64,000 nt of DNA from Amycolatopsis sp. EV170708-02-1 (GCF_022479115.1 NZ_CP092497.1:6386001-6450000), one strand, 5' to 3'. Shown: positions 9,818 to 19,123, counted from the stretch's first letter. The notes: generated from the sequence alone by a model not told the origin. Numbers and translations: made by a program.

Positions 9818-11138
9818 GGCACCGCCCGCGGCATCCGGTGAATCGGCCTCGTCCACCGGATTCCGGCGGGCGAGGCCGTCCAGGGACCTGACGGCCTGGG
9901 TCCTGTCCCAGGCCACCAACGTGGAACGGCATCTGGAGGCGCTGCGGCCGTTCCGCTGGTCGGAGTTCGGCGACCCGGCCACCGGCCCGAGCCGGGCGCA
10001 TCTCGCGGCGGTCAACCGGACGATGGCGACCTTGCGGAAGCCGTTGTACTCCGCGACCCGTGCGGTCCGCCGTGCCGCGGACGAGGCGGTGGCGCGGCCG
10101 GAGCGGGCCGAGCTGGCCCGGCTGCTGCGGGCGAAGTCACGGGCACAGCGCTGGGTCAGGACCACCGAAGGGGTCTGGGACTTCTACCTCGACCTGTTCA
10201 ACCAGCGGCAAGGCGCGTTCGCCCCCTGGCTGGTGGCGTGCGACCGGGTGGCACTCGACTGCTACCAGTACGCCTATCTGGGGGTCGGGCGATGGCGGTC
10301 GATCCCGACCCCGCCACCGTTCTGCTATCTGCGCACCGGATCCGGCCCGGCCACCTCACGCCGCGGGATCCCCTTGCGGCGGCTGGGGAACCGGCTGAAC
10401 CCCTTCCCGCTGATCCAGCTCCCGTACCACCGGCTGGTGAACCCGTGGACGCTCGGCGCGGTCCTGCACGAGGTGAGTCACAACCTGCAGAACGACCTCG
10501 GCATCGCGAGGGCGATCCCGCTCCAGGTGGCGGCGAGGCTCGTCGAAGCCGGGGTGCCGCGGGAGGTGACCGGCATCTGGGTCAGGTGGAACCGGGAGAC
10601 GTTCGCCGACCTGTCCGCGTTGCTGCTGGGCGGCCCGGCGGTCGTCGGTTCGCTGTTCGACGTCATCGGGCGCACCGAGCTCGAAACGACGGGATTCACC
10701 CCGCGCGCGGTGCACCCGGTGCCGTACCTCCGCGCGAAGATCTCGGTGGAACTGTTGCGCCGCATGGGTTTCACCCGGCACGCGGAGTCGTACGAGGCGA
10801 TATGGCACAAGCTGTACCCGCGGGCGAAGCTGGTGAACGCGCCGCCGGCGCTGCTGCGGACGGCGGACAAGGCGATCCCCGTGGTGGTGGACGCGATGTG
10901 CTTCACCTCGTTCCCGTCGCTGGGGCACCGTCCCCTGGCGAAGGTGCTGCGGTTCGAAGCCAAGGAACAGGCGATGATCGAAGAAGCCGCGGAAAGGCTG
11001 GCCGACGGGGTGTCCCCCGGCGTGGTGCCGGAACGGTTCCTGATCGGCGCGGTCCGGTTCGCGCTCGACGAGCGGATGGCTCCGCCGAAACGGCTTTCCG
11101 GCTTCTTCATGGAAGAGCTCGGCAGGAGGGCGAGATGA
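9783..11138 (+). CDS. Putative gluzincin-like metalloprotease (HExxH...ExxxD)
   Basis: A protein of up to 451 residues with a zinc-protease signature: HEVSH at residues 229-233 and, 39 residues on, ETFAD at 272-276. This matches the gluzincin arrangement in which the Glu supplies the third zinc ligand. The rest is helical, with no signal peptide or membrane segment. The start is uncertain. The GTG at 9783 lies inside the Arg-rich tail of the preceding gene and lacks a good ribosome-binding site, and the conserved part may begin later, around DLTAWVLSQATNVERH. Its stop overlaps the next ATG. Confidence 0.7.
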   Translation: MARRAAVRAAVEAPPAASGESASSTGFRRARPSRDLTAWVLSQATNVERHLEALRPFRWSEFGDPATGPSRAHLAAVNRTMATLRKPLYSATRAVRRAADEAVARPERAELARLLRAKSRAQRWVRTTEGVWDFYLDLFNQRQGAFAPWLVACDRVALDCYQYAYLGVGRWRSIPTPPPFCYLRTGSGPATSRRGIPLRRLGNRLNPFPLIQLPYHRLVNPWTLGAVLHEVSHNLQNDLGIARAIPLQVAARLVEAGVPREVTGIWVRWNRETFADLSALLLGGPAVVGSLFDVIGRTELETTGFTPRAVHPVPYLRAKISVELLRRMGFTRHAESYEAIWHKLYPRAKLVNAPPALLRTADKAIPVVVDAMCFTSFPSLGHRPLAKVLRFEAKEQAMIEEAAERLADGVSPGVVPERFLIGAVRFALDERMAPPKRLSGFFMEELGRRAR

Positions 11139-11599
11139 CGCTCGACATCGAATTCTCCCGGCTGGGCAAGGAAGTGAACCAGGTGGCCGCGTGCTGGCGG
11201 GCCTTGGAGATCAGTGTCGCCGAAGACCGGCCGTCCGGCGTCGGGCTCGCCGCGGCGGATCATCTCGCCGAGGTCGTCCTGGACGGCACCGGGGAGGTCG
11301 AGGCGGCCACACGTGCGACACAACGCCCGGTGAGCGCGGAGTCGTTGCACACCACGGCGTCGTCGCTGCTGAACCTGCGGCGGCGGGTGGACGGGCAGTG
11401 CCGTTCGCACCACGCGGTCTCCGGGCTGCTGCGCGCGGTGCACGGGCGGGAACAGGAATGGCGGGGCTGGGCGAAGAGCTTCCACGCCGGAGTGGACCAC
11501 TGCGCCGCCGCCTTGTCCTCGGCGGAGGACGCGATGGTGCGGTGCTGGCGTGAAGCAGTGGAACTGGCCGAATTCAAGGGATGTGGGGCGACCCGATGA
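11135..11599 (+). CDS. Hypothetical helical protein, cassette gene 3
   Basis: No recognised family. The 154-residue protein is predicted almost wholly helical, has Cys, His and Trp scattered through its C-terminal half, and lacks signal or membrane segments. The ATG sits in an ATGA overlap with the upstream protease-like gene and has a strong AGGAGG site, so the start is firm. It is translationally coupled to its neighbours, which suggests a subunit or accessory protein of the same system. Confidence 0.7.
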   Translation: MTLDIEFSRLGKEVNQVAACWRALEISVAEDRPSGVGLAAADHLAEVVLDGTGEVEAATRATQRPVSAESLHTTASSLLNLRRRVDGQCRSHHAVSGLLRAVHGREQEWRGWAKSFHAGVDHCAAALSSAEDAMVRCWREAVELAEFKGCGATR

Positions 11600-12966
11600 C
11601 GATCAACGACGACCGCGGCGCGACGTTGCCGCGCGCACAGGACATCGACAGCGCGTATCCGCTGTCGACCGGGCAGTACCCACCGCCGGCGGCGGCACCC
11701 GGCAAACTCGCCGAACAGACGATCAGCGACATGCTCGGCTGGAAGTGGCGTGACGGCGACACGAAAGGTTTCGTGGCCGCGCTCACCGGGAGCTTCGAGC
11801 TGAAAGAGGTCCAGGGGCGCACCGAGGCGAAATGGACTCCGCGCGGGTACGCGATCCAGGCCGATCTCGGCGCCGTCACCGGCGGCCAGGCCTCGCTCGC
11901 GGCCAGGGCCAGGAGCGCCGTCAAGGACTCGCTGGCGCTGCTCGATTCGCTCCGTCCACTGAGGACGGACGCGGATCCCGAGAACGCGGAGGGTTTCCGC
12001 GCCCTCGTCCGGCACGACCTCGAACAGATCCGGCAGGAGCTGGAGAGCCCGCTGATCCGCGTGGCGCGGGTCGATCAGCTCTTCCTGCTGCTGCTCGGGA
12101 ACGGCGGCCTCGCGGTCGGCGCCGGAGACCGTACCCAAGGCCACCTCGGCCAGCTGCGGGACGAGTTCGGCCTGGTGTCGGGCAAGGTCAACACGATCGA
12201 AGAGGAGCGGATCCAGACCTCCTTCATCACGCTGACGGATTGGGTGGTCTCGTTGTTCAGGGGCTGGCAGGACGCACGCGACAAGATCGACCCGTTCTCG
12301 CAGCCGGCCGGCGGCCAGCCGTTCTTCGGTCCCGCCGTGGTCGCCCTCTCCCGGCTGCTGTCCGCGACCGCGTCGCAGGTCGACGAGGTCGTCGCGATGC
12401 TGCGGTCGGTGTTCGTCCAGCAGGAGGACCTCGAAGTGCTCCGCGTCCCCGATCCGCAGGGCGGGACGATGTCGCTCGGCGGGCTACTGCGGTGGATCCG
12501 CGAGTTCGCCACCTTCGAGGGCGGCAAGCTGATCGAGTCGGCGGGCAAGGAGGGTGTCGGCACGTCGTTCCTCCAGATCGCGGTGCGGCTTCAGCGGATC
12601 GTGGCGAACCTCCCCCGGCAGAGCACCGGCGGTTCCAACGGCGATGTGCCGGGCAACTTCCGCGCGTCGCTTCCCCCGGGGTTCTTCAGCTCCCGTGTGC
12701 AGCGGGCCATCGACGAACTCGACGACCACCTCCAGGAGGTCGTCCGGATCGCCGAGCCGATCGGGCGGGACGGCTCGCCGTCGTCGTCCGAGCCGAACCC
12801 GCCCGCGCCGCCCACCCCGCAGCTCACGCCGCCGCCCGGCCGGACGCCGGCGGTGCCCTCGGTCGCCGAGCTCCGCGAGGGGCACGGCGCCGGGGAAGGC
12901 CAGCCACCACCCGAGGCGGAGGAACCGCCGAAACCCCGGACCACGCGCAAGCGGCCCGGGCAGTAG
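11596..12966 (+). CDS. Hypothetical helical protein with Pro-rich tail, cassette gene 4
   Basis: No recognised family. About 456 residues: a Pro-rich N-terminal stretch, a long helical body (about 45-385) and a Pro/Ser-rich linker ending in a basic tail (PPKPRTTRKRPGQ). No membrane segment. The ATG at 11596 forms an ATGA overlap with gene 3; an alternative in-frame ATG at 11581 would add five residues. Pro-rich linkers with basic ends also occur in the next gene and recall the basic tail of gene 1, a weak hint of common binding partners. Confidence 0.7.
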   Translation: MTINDDRGATLPRAQDIDSAYPLSTGQYPPPAAAPGKLAEQTISDMLGWKWRDGDTKGFVAALTGSFELKEVQGRTEAKWTPRGYAIQADLGAVTGGQASLAARARSAVKDSLALLDSLRPLRTDADPENAEGFRALVRHDLEQIRQELESPLIRVARVDQLFLLLLGNGGLAVGAGDRTQGHLGQLRDEFGLVSGKVNTIEEERIQTSFITLTDWVVSLFRGWQDARDKIDPFSQPAGGQPFFGPAVVALSRLLSATASQVDEVVAMLRSVFVQQEDLEVLRVPDPQGGTMSLGGLLRWIREFATFEGGKLIESAGKEGVGTSFLQIAVRLQRIVANLPRQSTGGSNGDVPGNFRASLPPGFFSSRVQRAIDELDDHLQEVVRIAEPIGRDGSPSSSEPNPPAPPTPQLTPPPGRTPAVPSVAELREGHGAGEGQPPPEAEEPPKPRTTRKRPGQ

Positions 12967-12990
12967 CCGGACCCGTACGGGAGGAAGACG

Positions 12991-14172
12991 ATGGGCACGG
13001 AAAAGGAATACCGGGAACTCTTCGACCGGGTCGCGGCCTTGCGCGGGCAGGTCGCCGGGAAGCTCGCGAACGAACTGGGCAGCGACCCGAAACTCGGCGA
13101 CGCGGTCCTCAAACAGCTGGACGACATGCTCACCGCGGTCGAGGCCGAGCAGCGGGGCAAACCAGGACCCGCGGACGGCGGGATCGCGCAGCTCGTCGGG
13201 CTCGGCGACGGTTCGGCCGCGGACCTCGGCGCGACGGCGATGCCGCCGGGGGTCGACGCCTACGACGAGACCGTCGCCTCGGAACGGGTCATCGCGGTCG
13301 GCGACCTGTACTACCTGTACCAGCACGAACGGATCGGCGTGTTCCGCGTGGTGCAGAAGCTGCAGGAGCTGTTCCAGGGCGGCGCCATCCGGCTTTCGGA
13401 CGGCCCCGGCGCGTTCGGGCTGTACCGGTTCGACCGGCGGGACGTCCTGCGCTACACCCGGCGGGACCGCGTCAGCGCGTATCGGCGTGTGCTCGGCTAC
13501 GGCAAGGGGCTCGGCTCCGCGAACTCACGGCCGAACACCGATTTCCACCAGCTGTTCACGCAGTTCAGCAACCAGGTGGCCTTGTTCTGGCGGGACAAGC
13601 GGATCTCCGACGTCGTCCGCGAACGCGCGTACGACCCGAGTTTCGGCAGTGTGGCCGTCGTCCGGCGCAGCGGTCTCGACCTGCGGAACAACCTGAAGTT
13701 CACCTCGTACGGCCATCTGAACGTGCTGCGGGTCGAGGTCATGCAACTGCTGACCGAGGCGTTCAAGATCCTCGGTTCGGAGGACGTGCTGGACCTGTTC
13801 GGCGCGGCCAACGCGTGGGACACCGTGGACGAGGTGCTGATCCGCTACTTCGATCAGCGGCTGGTGTCCTCGCCGCGTCAGCGGATGGCGGTCACCGGAC
13901 GTCAGGTGCTGCGCTGGCTCGCGGCCCCGCACATCCTGGAGACCACCCGTTCGGAGTTCGAGGCGCTGCTGCTCGAAATCGCGGAGCCCGCCGAAGAGTG
14001 GCTGACCTCGGCTCAGTCCCTGCGGCTGGCCGACCGGACGAACTCGCGGGAGGTCCTGCCGGTCGATCGGCACCGGCCGGCCGGGGTCGCGGTGTCCCGT
14101 GAACCGCGTCCGGTGACCCCGCGCCGGAACGGTCACCGTCCCGGCACCGTGATCACCCTGGACCGCAAGTAG
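12991..14172 (+). CDS. Hypothetical protein, cassette gene 5
   Basis: No recognised family. The 393-residue protein starts with a helical region (about 1-55), followed by a Gly/Ala linker. A larger domain of about 90-345 residues contains aromatic-rich segments such as GDLYYLYQHERIGVFRVV. It ends in a disordered basic tail. GGGAGGA lies upstream of the ATG, 24 nt after gene 4. No signal peptide or membrane segment is visible. It is the last gene of the cassette; the next gene, metY, has a housekeeping role and its own start 55 nt on. Confidence 0.7.
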   Translation: MGTEKEYRELFDRVAALRGQVAGKLANELGSDPKLGDAVLKQLDDMLTAVEAEQRGKPGPADGGIAQLVGLGDGSAADLGATAMPPGVDAYDETVASERVIAVGDLYYLYQHERIGVFRVVQKLQELFQGGAIRLSDGPGAFGLYRFDRRDVLRYTRRDRVSAYRRVLGYGKGLGSANSRPNTDFHQLFTQFSNQVALFWRDKRISDVVRERAYDPSFGSVAVVRRSGLDLRNNLKFTSYGHLNVLRVEVMQLLTEAFKILGSEDVLDLFGAANAWDTVDEVLIRYFDQRLVSSPRQRMAVTGRQVLRWLAAPHILETTRSEFEALLLEIAEPAEEWLTSAQSLRLADRTNSREVLPVDRHRPAGVAVSREPRPVTPRRNGHRPGTVITLDRK

Positions 14173-14226
14173 CCACGGGCTGGGAACGATGGTCACGGGG
14201 TGGGACGCGAGGTAGCGTCGGGCGCG

Positions 14227-15516
14227 ATGAGTGAACGCACCTGGGGCTTCCGCACCCGCGCCCTGCACGCGGGCGGGACGCCCGACCCGGCGACCGGCGC
14301 CCGCGCCGTGCCCATCTACCAGACCACGAGCTTCGTCTTCGAGGACGCGGCCGACGCGGCGAACCTGTTCGCGCTGCAGAAGTACGGCAACATCTACAGC
14401 CGCATCGGCAACCCGACGGTCGCGGCCTTCGAGGAGCGCTTGGCCAGCCTCGAAGGCGCGATCGGCGGGGTCGCCACCAGCAGCGGTCAGGCGGCGGAGT
14501 TCCTGACGTTCTCCGCCCTCGCCGAGGCGGGCGACCACATCGTCTCGGCGGGCGGGCTCTACGGCGGCACGGTCACGCAACTCACCGGCACGCTGCGCCG
14601 CTTCGGTATCGAGACCACCTTCGTCAGCGGAGACCGCGTCGAGGACTACGCGGCCGCCATCACCGACCGGACGAAGCTGATCTTCACCGAGGTCATCGGC
14701 AATCCCGGCGGCGGCATCGCCGACATCGCCGGGCTGGCGGAGCTCGCGCACGCGCACGACATCCCGTTGGTCGTCGACGCCACCCTGGCGACGCCGTACC
14801 TGTGCCGCCCGATCGAGCACGGCGCGGACATCGTGCTGCATTCGGCCACGAAGTTCCTCGGCGGGCACGGGACCACGCTGGGCGGGGTGGTCGTCGAGTC
14901 CGGGAAGTTCGACTGGGGCAACGGGAAGTTCCCCCGGATGACCGAGACCGTCGAGAGCTACGGCGGCCTGAAGTACTGGGAGAACTTCGGCGAGTACGCG
15001 TTCTGCACCCGGCTCCGCGCCGAGCAGTTGCGGGACATCGGCGCCGTCCTCTCGCCACACTCGGCCTTCCTCCTGCTGCAAGGGGTCGAGACGCTGCCGC
15101 AGCGGATGGACGCCCACGTCGCCAACGCGCGAGCCGTCGCGGAGTACCTCGCGAACGACAGCCGGGTGGCCTGGGTGAACTACGCGGGCCTGCCGGATCA
15201 TCCGCACCACGAGCGCGCGAAGAAGTATCTGCCCACCGGGCCGGGCGCCGTGTTCTCCTTCGGCGTCGACGGTGGCCGCGCGGCAGGCGAGACGTTCGTG
15301 AACTCCGTCGAGCTGCTGTCGCATCTGGCGAACGTCGGGGACGCGCGGACACTGGTCATCCACCCGGCGTCCACCACCCATCAGCAGCTCTCCGAGGATC
15401 AGCTGCGTTCGGCCGGGGTGGGCGCGGACCTGATCCGCCTGTCGGTCGGGCTGGAGGACGTCGACGACATCCTGTGGGATCTCGATCAGGCGCTCGGGAA
15501 GGCGGTGGCGGGATGA
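14227..15516 (+). CDS. metY: O-acetylhomoserine sulfhydrylase (PLP-dependent)
   Basis: A Cys/Met-metabolism PLP enzyme that makes homocysteine from O-acetylhomoserine and sulfide. The 429-residue length and the family signature HSATKFLGGHGTTLGG are typical, with the PLP lysine at position 209. The N-terminus (FRTRALHAGGTPDPATGARAV) and NIYSRIGNPT motif fit MetY better than cystathionine synthases. The ATG at 14227 has only a weak ribosome-binding site. Its stop overlaps the start of the CoA-binding protein, a pairing I recall from other actinomycetes. Confidence 0.9.
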   Translation: MSERTWGFRTRALHAGGTPDPATGARAVPIYQTTSFVFEDAADAANLFALQKYGNIYSRIGNPTVAAFEERLASLEGAIGGVATSSGQAAEFLTFSALAEAGDHIVSAGGLYGGTVTQLTGTLRRFGIETTFVSGDRVEDYAAAITDRTKLIFTEVIGNPGGGIADIAGLAELAHAHDIPLVVDATLATPYLCRPIEHGADIVLHSATKFLGGHGTTLGGVVVESGKFDWGNGKFPRMTETVESYGGLKYWENFGEYAFCTRLRAEQLRDIGAVLSPHSAFLLLQGVETLPQRMDAHVANARAVAEYLANDSRVAWVNYAGLPDHPHHERAKKYLPTGPGAVFSFGVDGGRAAGETFVNSVELLSHLANVGDARTLVIHPASTTHQQLSEDQLRSAGVGADLIRLSVGLEDVDDILWDLDQALGKAVAG

Positions 15517-15989
15517 CCTACGACGTCGGCGCGGTCGAACGCCGCCGCATCCTTTCGCGCACGAGGTCGGTGACCATCGTCGGTGCCTCGGACAACCCGG
15601 CGAGGCCGAGCTATTTCGTCGCCACGTACCTGCTCTCCTCCAGCAAGTACGAGGTCAACTTCGTGAACCCGCGCCTGGACGGGCTCCTCGGGCGGCCGGT
15701 GTATCCGTCACTGGCCGACGTGCCCGGCGAGACCGACCTGGTCAGCGTGTTCCGCAAGCACGACGACCTCCCCGGCGTCGCCGAGGAGGTCGTCAAGGCC
15801 GGAGCGCGGACGCTCTGGCTTCAGCTGGGCCTGTGGCACGAGCCTGTCGCCGACCTCGCTAAGGAGGCAGGGCTCGACGTGGTGATGAACCGCTGCGTCA
15901 AGATCGAGCACGCCCGGTTCGCCGGTGGGCTCCACCTCGCCGGTTTCAACACCGGTGTGATCAGCTCCCGTCGCCAGTCCGCCCCCTGA
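15513..15989 (+). CDS. CoA-binding domain protein (YccU-like)
   Basis: A single Rossmann CoA-binding domain of 158 residues with the characteristic start SVTIVGASDNPARPSY and the conserved VMNRCVKIEH near the C-terminus. Members resemble the CoA-binding half of succinyl-CoA synthetase but lack a ligase domain, and their roles are poorly defined. It overlaps metY by four bases (ATGA), so the two are co-translated, which hints at a role tied to sulfur-amino-acid or acetyl-CoA metabolism. Confidence 0.85.
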   Translation: MTYDVGAVERRRILSRTRSVTIVGASDNPARPSYFVATYLLSSSKYEVNFVNPRLDGLLGRPVYPSLADVPGETDLVSVFRKHDDLPGVAEEVVKAGARTLWLQLGLWHEPVADLAKEAGLDVVMNRCVKIEHARFAGGLHLAGFNTGVISSRRQSAP

Positions 15990-16023
15990 CCAGGGCCGCC
16001 GCGGCCCGTGAGAGGGTGGCGGC

Positions 16024-16200
16024 ATGGCCAAACCGACGCCGCTGCAGATCAGGAACATCGTCATGGCACTGCTCATGGCGGGTGCCCTGGTGTGGAACCT
16101 GTCCATCGGCGGCGCTTGGTGGCTCACCGCGATCTTCTCGGTCGGCATCGTCCTCTCGTTGTTCTCCGCGTACCTGAACCGGCGCGACGCTCAGTCCTGA
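16024..16200 (+). CDS. Small two-helix membrane protein
   Basis: A 58-residue frame from an ATG at 16024 encodes two hydrophobic helices (about residues 11-28 and 31-50) bracketed by basic residues, starting MAKPTPLQIRNIVMALL. The composition is convincingly membrane-like. I do not recognise a family. It ends ten bases inside the conserved-frame end of the convergent allantoicase gene (16191), an unusual but possible tail-to-tail overlap. Confidence 0.6.
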   Translation: MAKPTPLQIRNIVMALLMAGALVWNLSIGGAWWLTAIFSVGIVLSLFSAYLNRRDAQS

Positions 16201-17191
16201 GCCGCCTCGAAACGCGAAGCGAGATCCGCGCGTCCTCGCTCGGAAAGCGCGCCGAAGAGACGTAGGCGCGCCATCCCGCCGTCGGGATAGATGTCGAGAC
16301 TTCGGTCACCTCGGGTCCCGCGGTGAGGGCGAACCGGTGCCGCGTGTCCGGCTGCAACCGCGTCCTGGGCAGCAGTTCGACCCACTCGCCGTCACCGTCC
16401 CGGCCGCTCAGCGCCGCCCAGCCCGGCGCGTTGCCCTTGAGATTGCTGTTGTCGAACTCGGCGAACCGGACGACACCCGCGCCGGCGAGCCGCACCGTGA
16501 CCCAGTCGTTCCCGTCGTCCCGGCGCCGGGCGGTCTCCCAGCCCTCGGCCTGATGCGCGGCGAGCCCCGGCGAGAAGAGGTTGTTGGGCGAGGAATAGAA
16601 CATGTTGCTGCAGCCGGTGACCACCGCGCCGTTCTCCAGCGCGGCGAGGTCGAGCGCGCCGAGGTCGAGCAGGCGCGGATCCGGGATGGGTGTGCCGTGC
16701 ACGCGCAGCCGGGCCACGCCGCCGTCCGGATGCATGGTCAGCCGGACGTGCGTGTAGCGCTTGCTCCCGCCGATCTCGAAGAAGTTCTCCGTGTGCCCCG
16801 CCGCCGCGCCTCGTTTCACCAGCACGTCCCAGTCCGCTTCGGACAGTTCGGCGGCGTTGGGATAGCCGTCGACGGCGCAGGCCTCGACCGAGATGAACGG
16901 CGGGTAGTTGCCCTTGAAGAAGGCGGTGTCCACGATGACGCCGGTGATCGCGCCCGCCAGGCCGAGCCGGAGCACCGCCTGGTCGTCGCCGGGCTCGCGG
17001 TGCCGCCGGGTCTCCCAGCCGTCGTAGACCTGGCCCTTGGGGCCGAAGGTCTCCGTCTGGTGCGCGGGCACCCAGGGGTTGACCAGGTTCTCCTTCTCGG
17101 CGAACAACTCGTCCGTCGCCCACATCACGGTCCCGCCGAACTTGCGCGAGGCCAGGTCGGGCAGGGCTGTCCACTCAGGACGGTCGTTCAC
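16124..17191 (-). CDS. alc: Allantoicase, C-terminus frameshifted
   Basis: Allantoicase splits allantoate to ureidoglycolate and urea. Two repeats of the jelly-roll allantoicase domain are visible (FEIGGSKRYTHVRLTMHPDGG in the first). The expected second copy, LDIYPDGGMARLRLFG, lies in another frame ending at 16191, so about one base is missing near 16297-16305. The frame as given instead runs on to 16124 with an unrelated basic tail. I start at the GTG at 17189-17191 because GGAGG lies five bases upstream; longer starts overlap allB. It is co-oriented with and 13 nt after allB. Confidence 0.85.
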   Translation of the reverse strand: MNDRPEWTALPDLASRKFGGTVMWATDELFAEKENLVNPWVPAHQTETFGPKGQVYDGWETRRHREPGDDQAVLRLGLAGAITGVIVDTAFFKGNYPPFISVEACAVDGYPNAAELSEADWDVLVKRGAAAGHTENFFEIGGSKRYTHVRLTMHPDGGVARLRVHGTPIPDPRLLDLGALDLAALENGAVVTGCSNMFYSSPNNLFSPGLAAHQAEGWETARRRDDGNDWVTVRLAGAGVVRFAEFDNSNLKGNAPGWAALSGRDGDGEWVELLPRTRLQPDTRHRFALTAGPEVTEVSTSIPTAGWRAYVSSARFPSEDARISLRVSRRLRTERRAGSGTRRTTRGRCRPRRSR

Positions 17192-17204
17192 GGCATCCTC
17201 CATC

Positions 17205-18533
17205 TCAGCAGTCACCCCGGCTCAGCAGAACGCCTGCCGGGTCTTCACCGGTGATCTCCTCGCCCCGCAACCAGGTGCTCCGGACGACGCCGGCCAGGGG
17301 CCGTCCGTGGTAGGCGCTGACCGGGTTGCGGTGCTTCAATTTCGCGACGTCGACCACGAAAGCCTCGTCGGGCGCGAACACGCTGAAGTCGGCGTCGTAG
17401 CCCGGCGCGAGATGTCCCTTGCGGCGCATCCCCGCCTGCGCGGCCGGATGTTCCGCCATCCAGCGGACGACGTCGGTGAGCGCGAACCCGCGCTGCCGCG
17501 CCTGGGTCCAGACGGCGGGCAGGCCCAGTTGCAACCCCGCGATCCCGCCCCAGGCGAGTCCGAAATCGCCGCTGTCGAAGCGTTTCAGCTCGGGCGTGCA
17601 CGGCGAATGATCGGTCACCACGCAGTCGATGACGCCGTCCGCGAGCCCCTTCCACAGCAGTTCGCGGTTCCCGGCTTCGCGGATCGGCGGGCAGCATTTG
17701 AACTGCGTGGCGCCGTCTCCGATCTCCTCCGCGGTGAAACTCAGGTAGTGCGGGCAGGTCTCGGCGGTCAGCCGGACGCCGTCGCGCCGCGCGCTCTCGA
17801 CCATCGGCAGCGCGTCCGAAGAGGACAGATGCAGGATGTGCGCGCGGACGCCGGTCTTCCTGGCCAGCTCGATGACCTGCGCGATCGCCACGTTCTCGGC
17901 GCCGCGCGGACGCGAGTGCAGGAAGTCTTCGTACTTCTCGCCGTGCGGGTCGGGCGCGTGATCGATCGCGTCGGAGTCCTCCGCGTGCACGATGATCATG
18001 CCGTCGAAGGTCCGCAGTTCGGTCATCGCCTCTTCGAGCCCGCGCGCGTCCAGCGGCGGGAACTCGTCGACGCCGGAATGCAACAGGAAGGACTTGAAGC
18101 CGAAGACCCCGGCCTCGTGCAGGCCGCGCAGCTCCGCGAGATTGCCGGGGATCGCGCCGCCCCAGAACCCGACGTCGACGTGCACCCGGCCCTCGGCGGT
18201 CTTCCGCTTCACCTCCAGCGACGCGACGTCGACCGTCGGCGGCAGGCTGTTCAGCGGCATGTCCACGATCGTGGTGACCCCGCCCGCCGCGGCCGCGCGG
18301 GTCGCCGAGGCGAACCCCTCCCATTCGGTGCGGCCAGGGTCGTTGACGTGCACATGGGTATCGACGAGTCCCGGCAGCAGGACAACGTCCTCGCCGAGTT
18401 CGAGTACCCGATCGCCGTCCAGATCGGCTCCGGCGGGCTCCACCGCGACGATGCGGCCGCCGTCGACACCGAGGGTCGCGGGTACCTCTCCGGCGGCCGT
18501 CACGACTCGGGCGGCTTTGATCACCAAGTCCAT
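17205..18533 (-). CDS. allB: Allantoinase
   Basis: A zinc cyclic amidohydrolase opening allantoin to allantoate. The 442-residue protein has the metal motif [16 protein letters not shown], the Lys of GFKSFLLH that is carbamylated in this family, and the late DHSPCT. The ATG at 18531-18533 is preceded by GGAGG; upstream in-frame codons do not look like allantoinase. Its leader contains the palindrome TTCCACTGAGTGGAA, a candidate IclR-family operator. Allantoicase follows directly. Confidence 0.94.
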   Translation of the reverse strand: MDLVIKAARVVTAAGEVPATLGVDGGRIVAVEPAGADLDGDRVLELGEDVVLLPGLVDTHVHVNDPGRTEWEGFASATRAAAAGGVTTIVDMPLNSLPPTVDVASLEVKRKTAEGRVHVDVGFWGGAIPGNLAELRGLHEAGVFGFKSFLLHSGVDEFPPLDARGLEEAMTELRTFDGMIIVHAEDSDAIDHAPDPHGEKYEDFLHSRPRGAENVAIAQVIELARKTGVRAHILHLSSSDALPMVESARRDGVRLTAETCPHYLSFTAEEIGDGATQFKCCPPIREAGNRELLWKGLADGVIDCVVTDHSPCTPELKRFDSGDFGLAWGGIAGLQLGLPAVWTQARQRGFALTDVVRWMAEHPAAQAGMRRKGHLAPGYDADFSVFAPDEAFVVDVAKLKHRNPVSAYHGRPLAGVVRSTWLRGEEITGEDPAGVLLSRGDC

Positions 18534-18547
18534 CTCAAGCCTCCAAC

Positions 18548-18562
18548 TTCCACTGAGTGGAA
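18548..18562. promoter_or_regulatory. Candidate IclR/AllR-type operator in the allB leader
   Basis: TTCCACTGAGTGGAA is a perfect 6-3-6 palindrome starting 15 bases upstream of the allB ATG, where bound repressor would block transcription. A closely similar palindrome lies in front of the IclR-family gene at 40525. Confidence 0.5.
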
Positions 18563-18637
18563 TCGAGGTTTCGCACTCCGACATTAACTCCGGCCACCCT
18601 GCTCGTCAACGAGCCCAGGCGGCGCTACCTTCGCTTC

Positions 18638-19114
18638 GTGCAGTTAGAAGCCGAGTTCACCAGCGAACCGTTCCATGGCGAGGGTCCGCCACCCGAGCAC
18701 GCCGTCAAAGCCCGCGACACCGCGGAAGACGCGGGCCTGTCCGCCGACTTCGGCCCGCTCGGCACCCTCGTCCGCGGCGACGCCGACGCCCTCCTCGACG
18801 CGCTCCCCGCCATCGCCAGGGCGGCGCTGGACGGCGGCGCGACCCGCGTGACCCTCCAGCTCCGGCAGGTCGGCGACGACAAGGGCGAACCCGCGGTCGA
18901 ACTGCACAGCGCCCTCGCCCGGCTCATCGGCGACGTCGAACGCGAACTCGGCGGCAAACTCGACACCCTCGACCGCGCCGCCAAGCAGCGCGCGGTGCGG
19001 CTGCTCAAGGAACGCGGCGCGTTCGGCCTCCGCAAGTCGGTGTCGACCGTCGCCGAGGCACTGGGGGTCACGAGGTTCACGGTCTACAACTACCTCAACC
19101 GGGACCAAGACTGA
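18638..19114 (+). CDS. HTH regulator with thiamine-binding-like N-terminal domain
   Basis: The N-terminal ~85 residues resemble the MTH1187/YkoF thiamine-binding fold (MQLEAEFTSEPFHGEG, later GATRVTLQL). The C-terminus is a helix-turn-helix (TVAEALGVTRFTVYNYLNR). The GTG at 18638 is where family similarity begins. It directly precedes uraD-uraH-uricase and is divergent from allB, so it is probably the local urate-pathway regulator. The ligand is unknown. Confidence 0.7.
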   Translation: MQLEAEFTSEPFHGEGPPPEHAVKARDTAEDAGLSADFGPLGTLVRGDADALLDALPAIARAALDGGATRVTLQLRQVGDDKGEPAVELHSALARLIGDVERELGGKLDTLDRAAKQRAVRLLKERGAFGLRKSVSTVAEALGVTRFTVYNYLNRDQD

Positions 19115-19123
19115 AGAGCAGAT

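Noticed and set aside
9005..14172. Prophage or tail-like particle locus
   Set aside because: No integrase, terminase, capsid, sheath, tube, baseplate or lysis gene is present in or beside the cassette.
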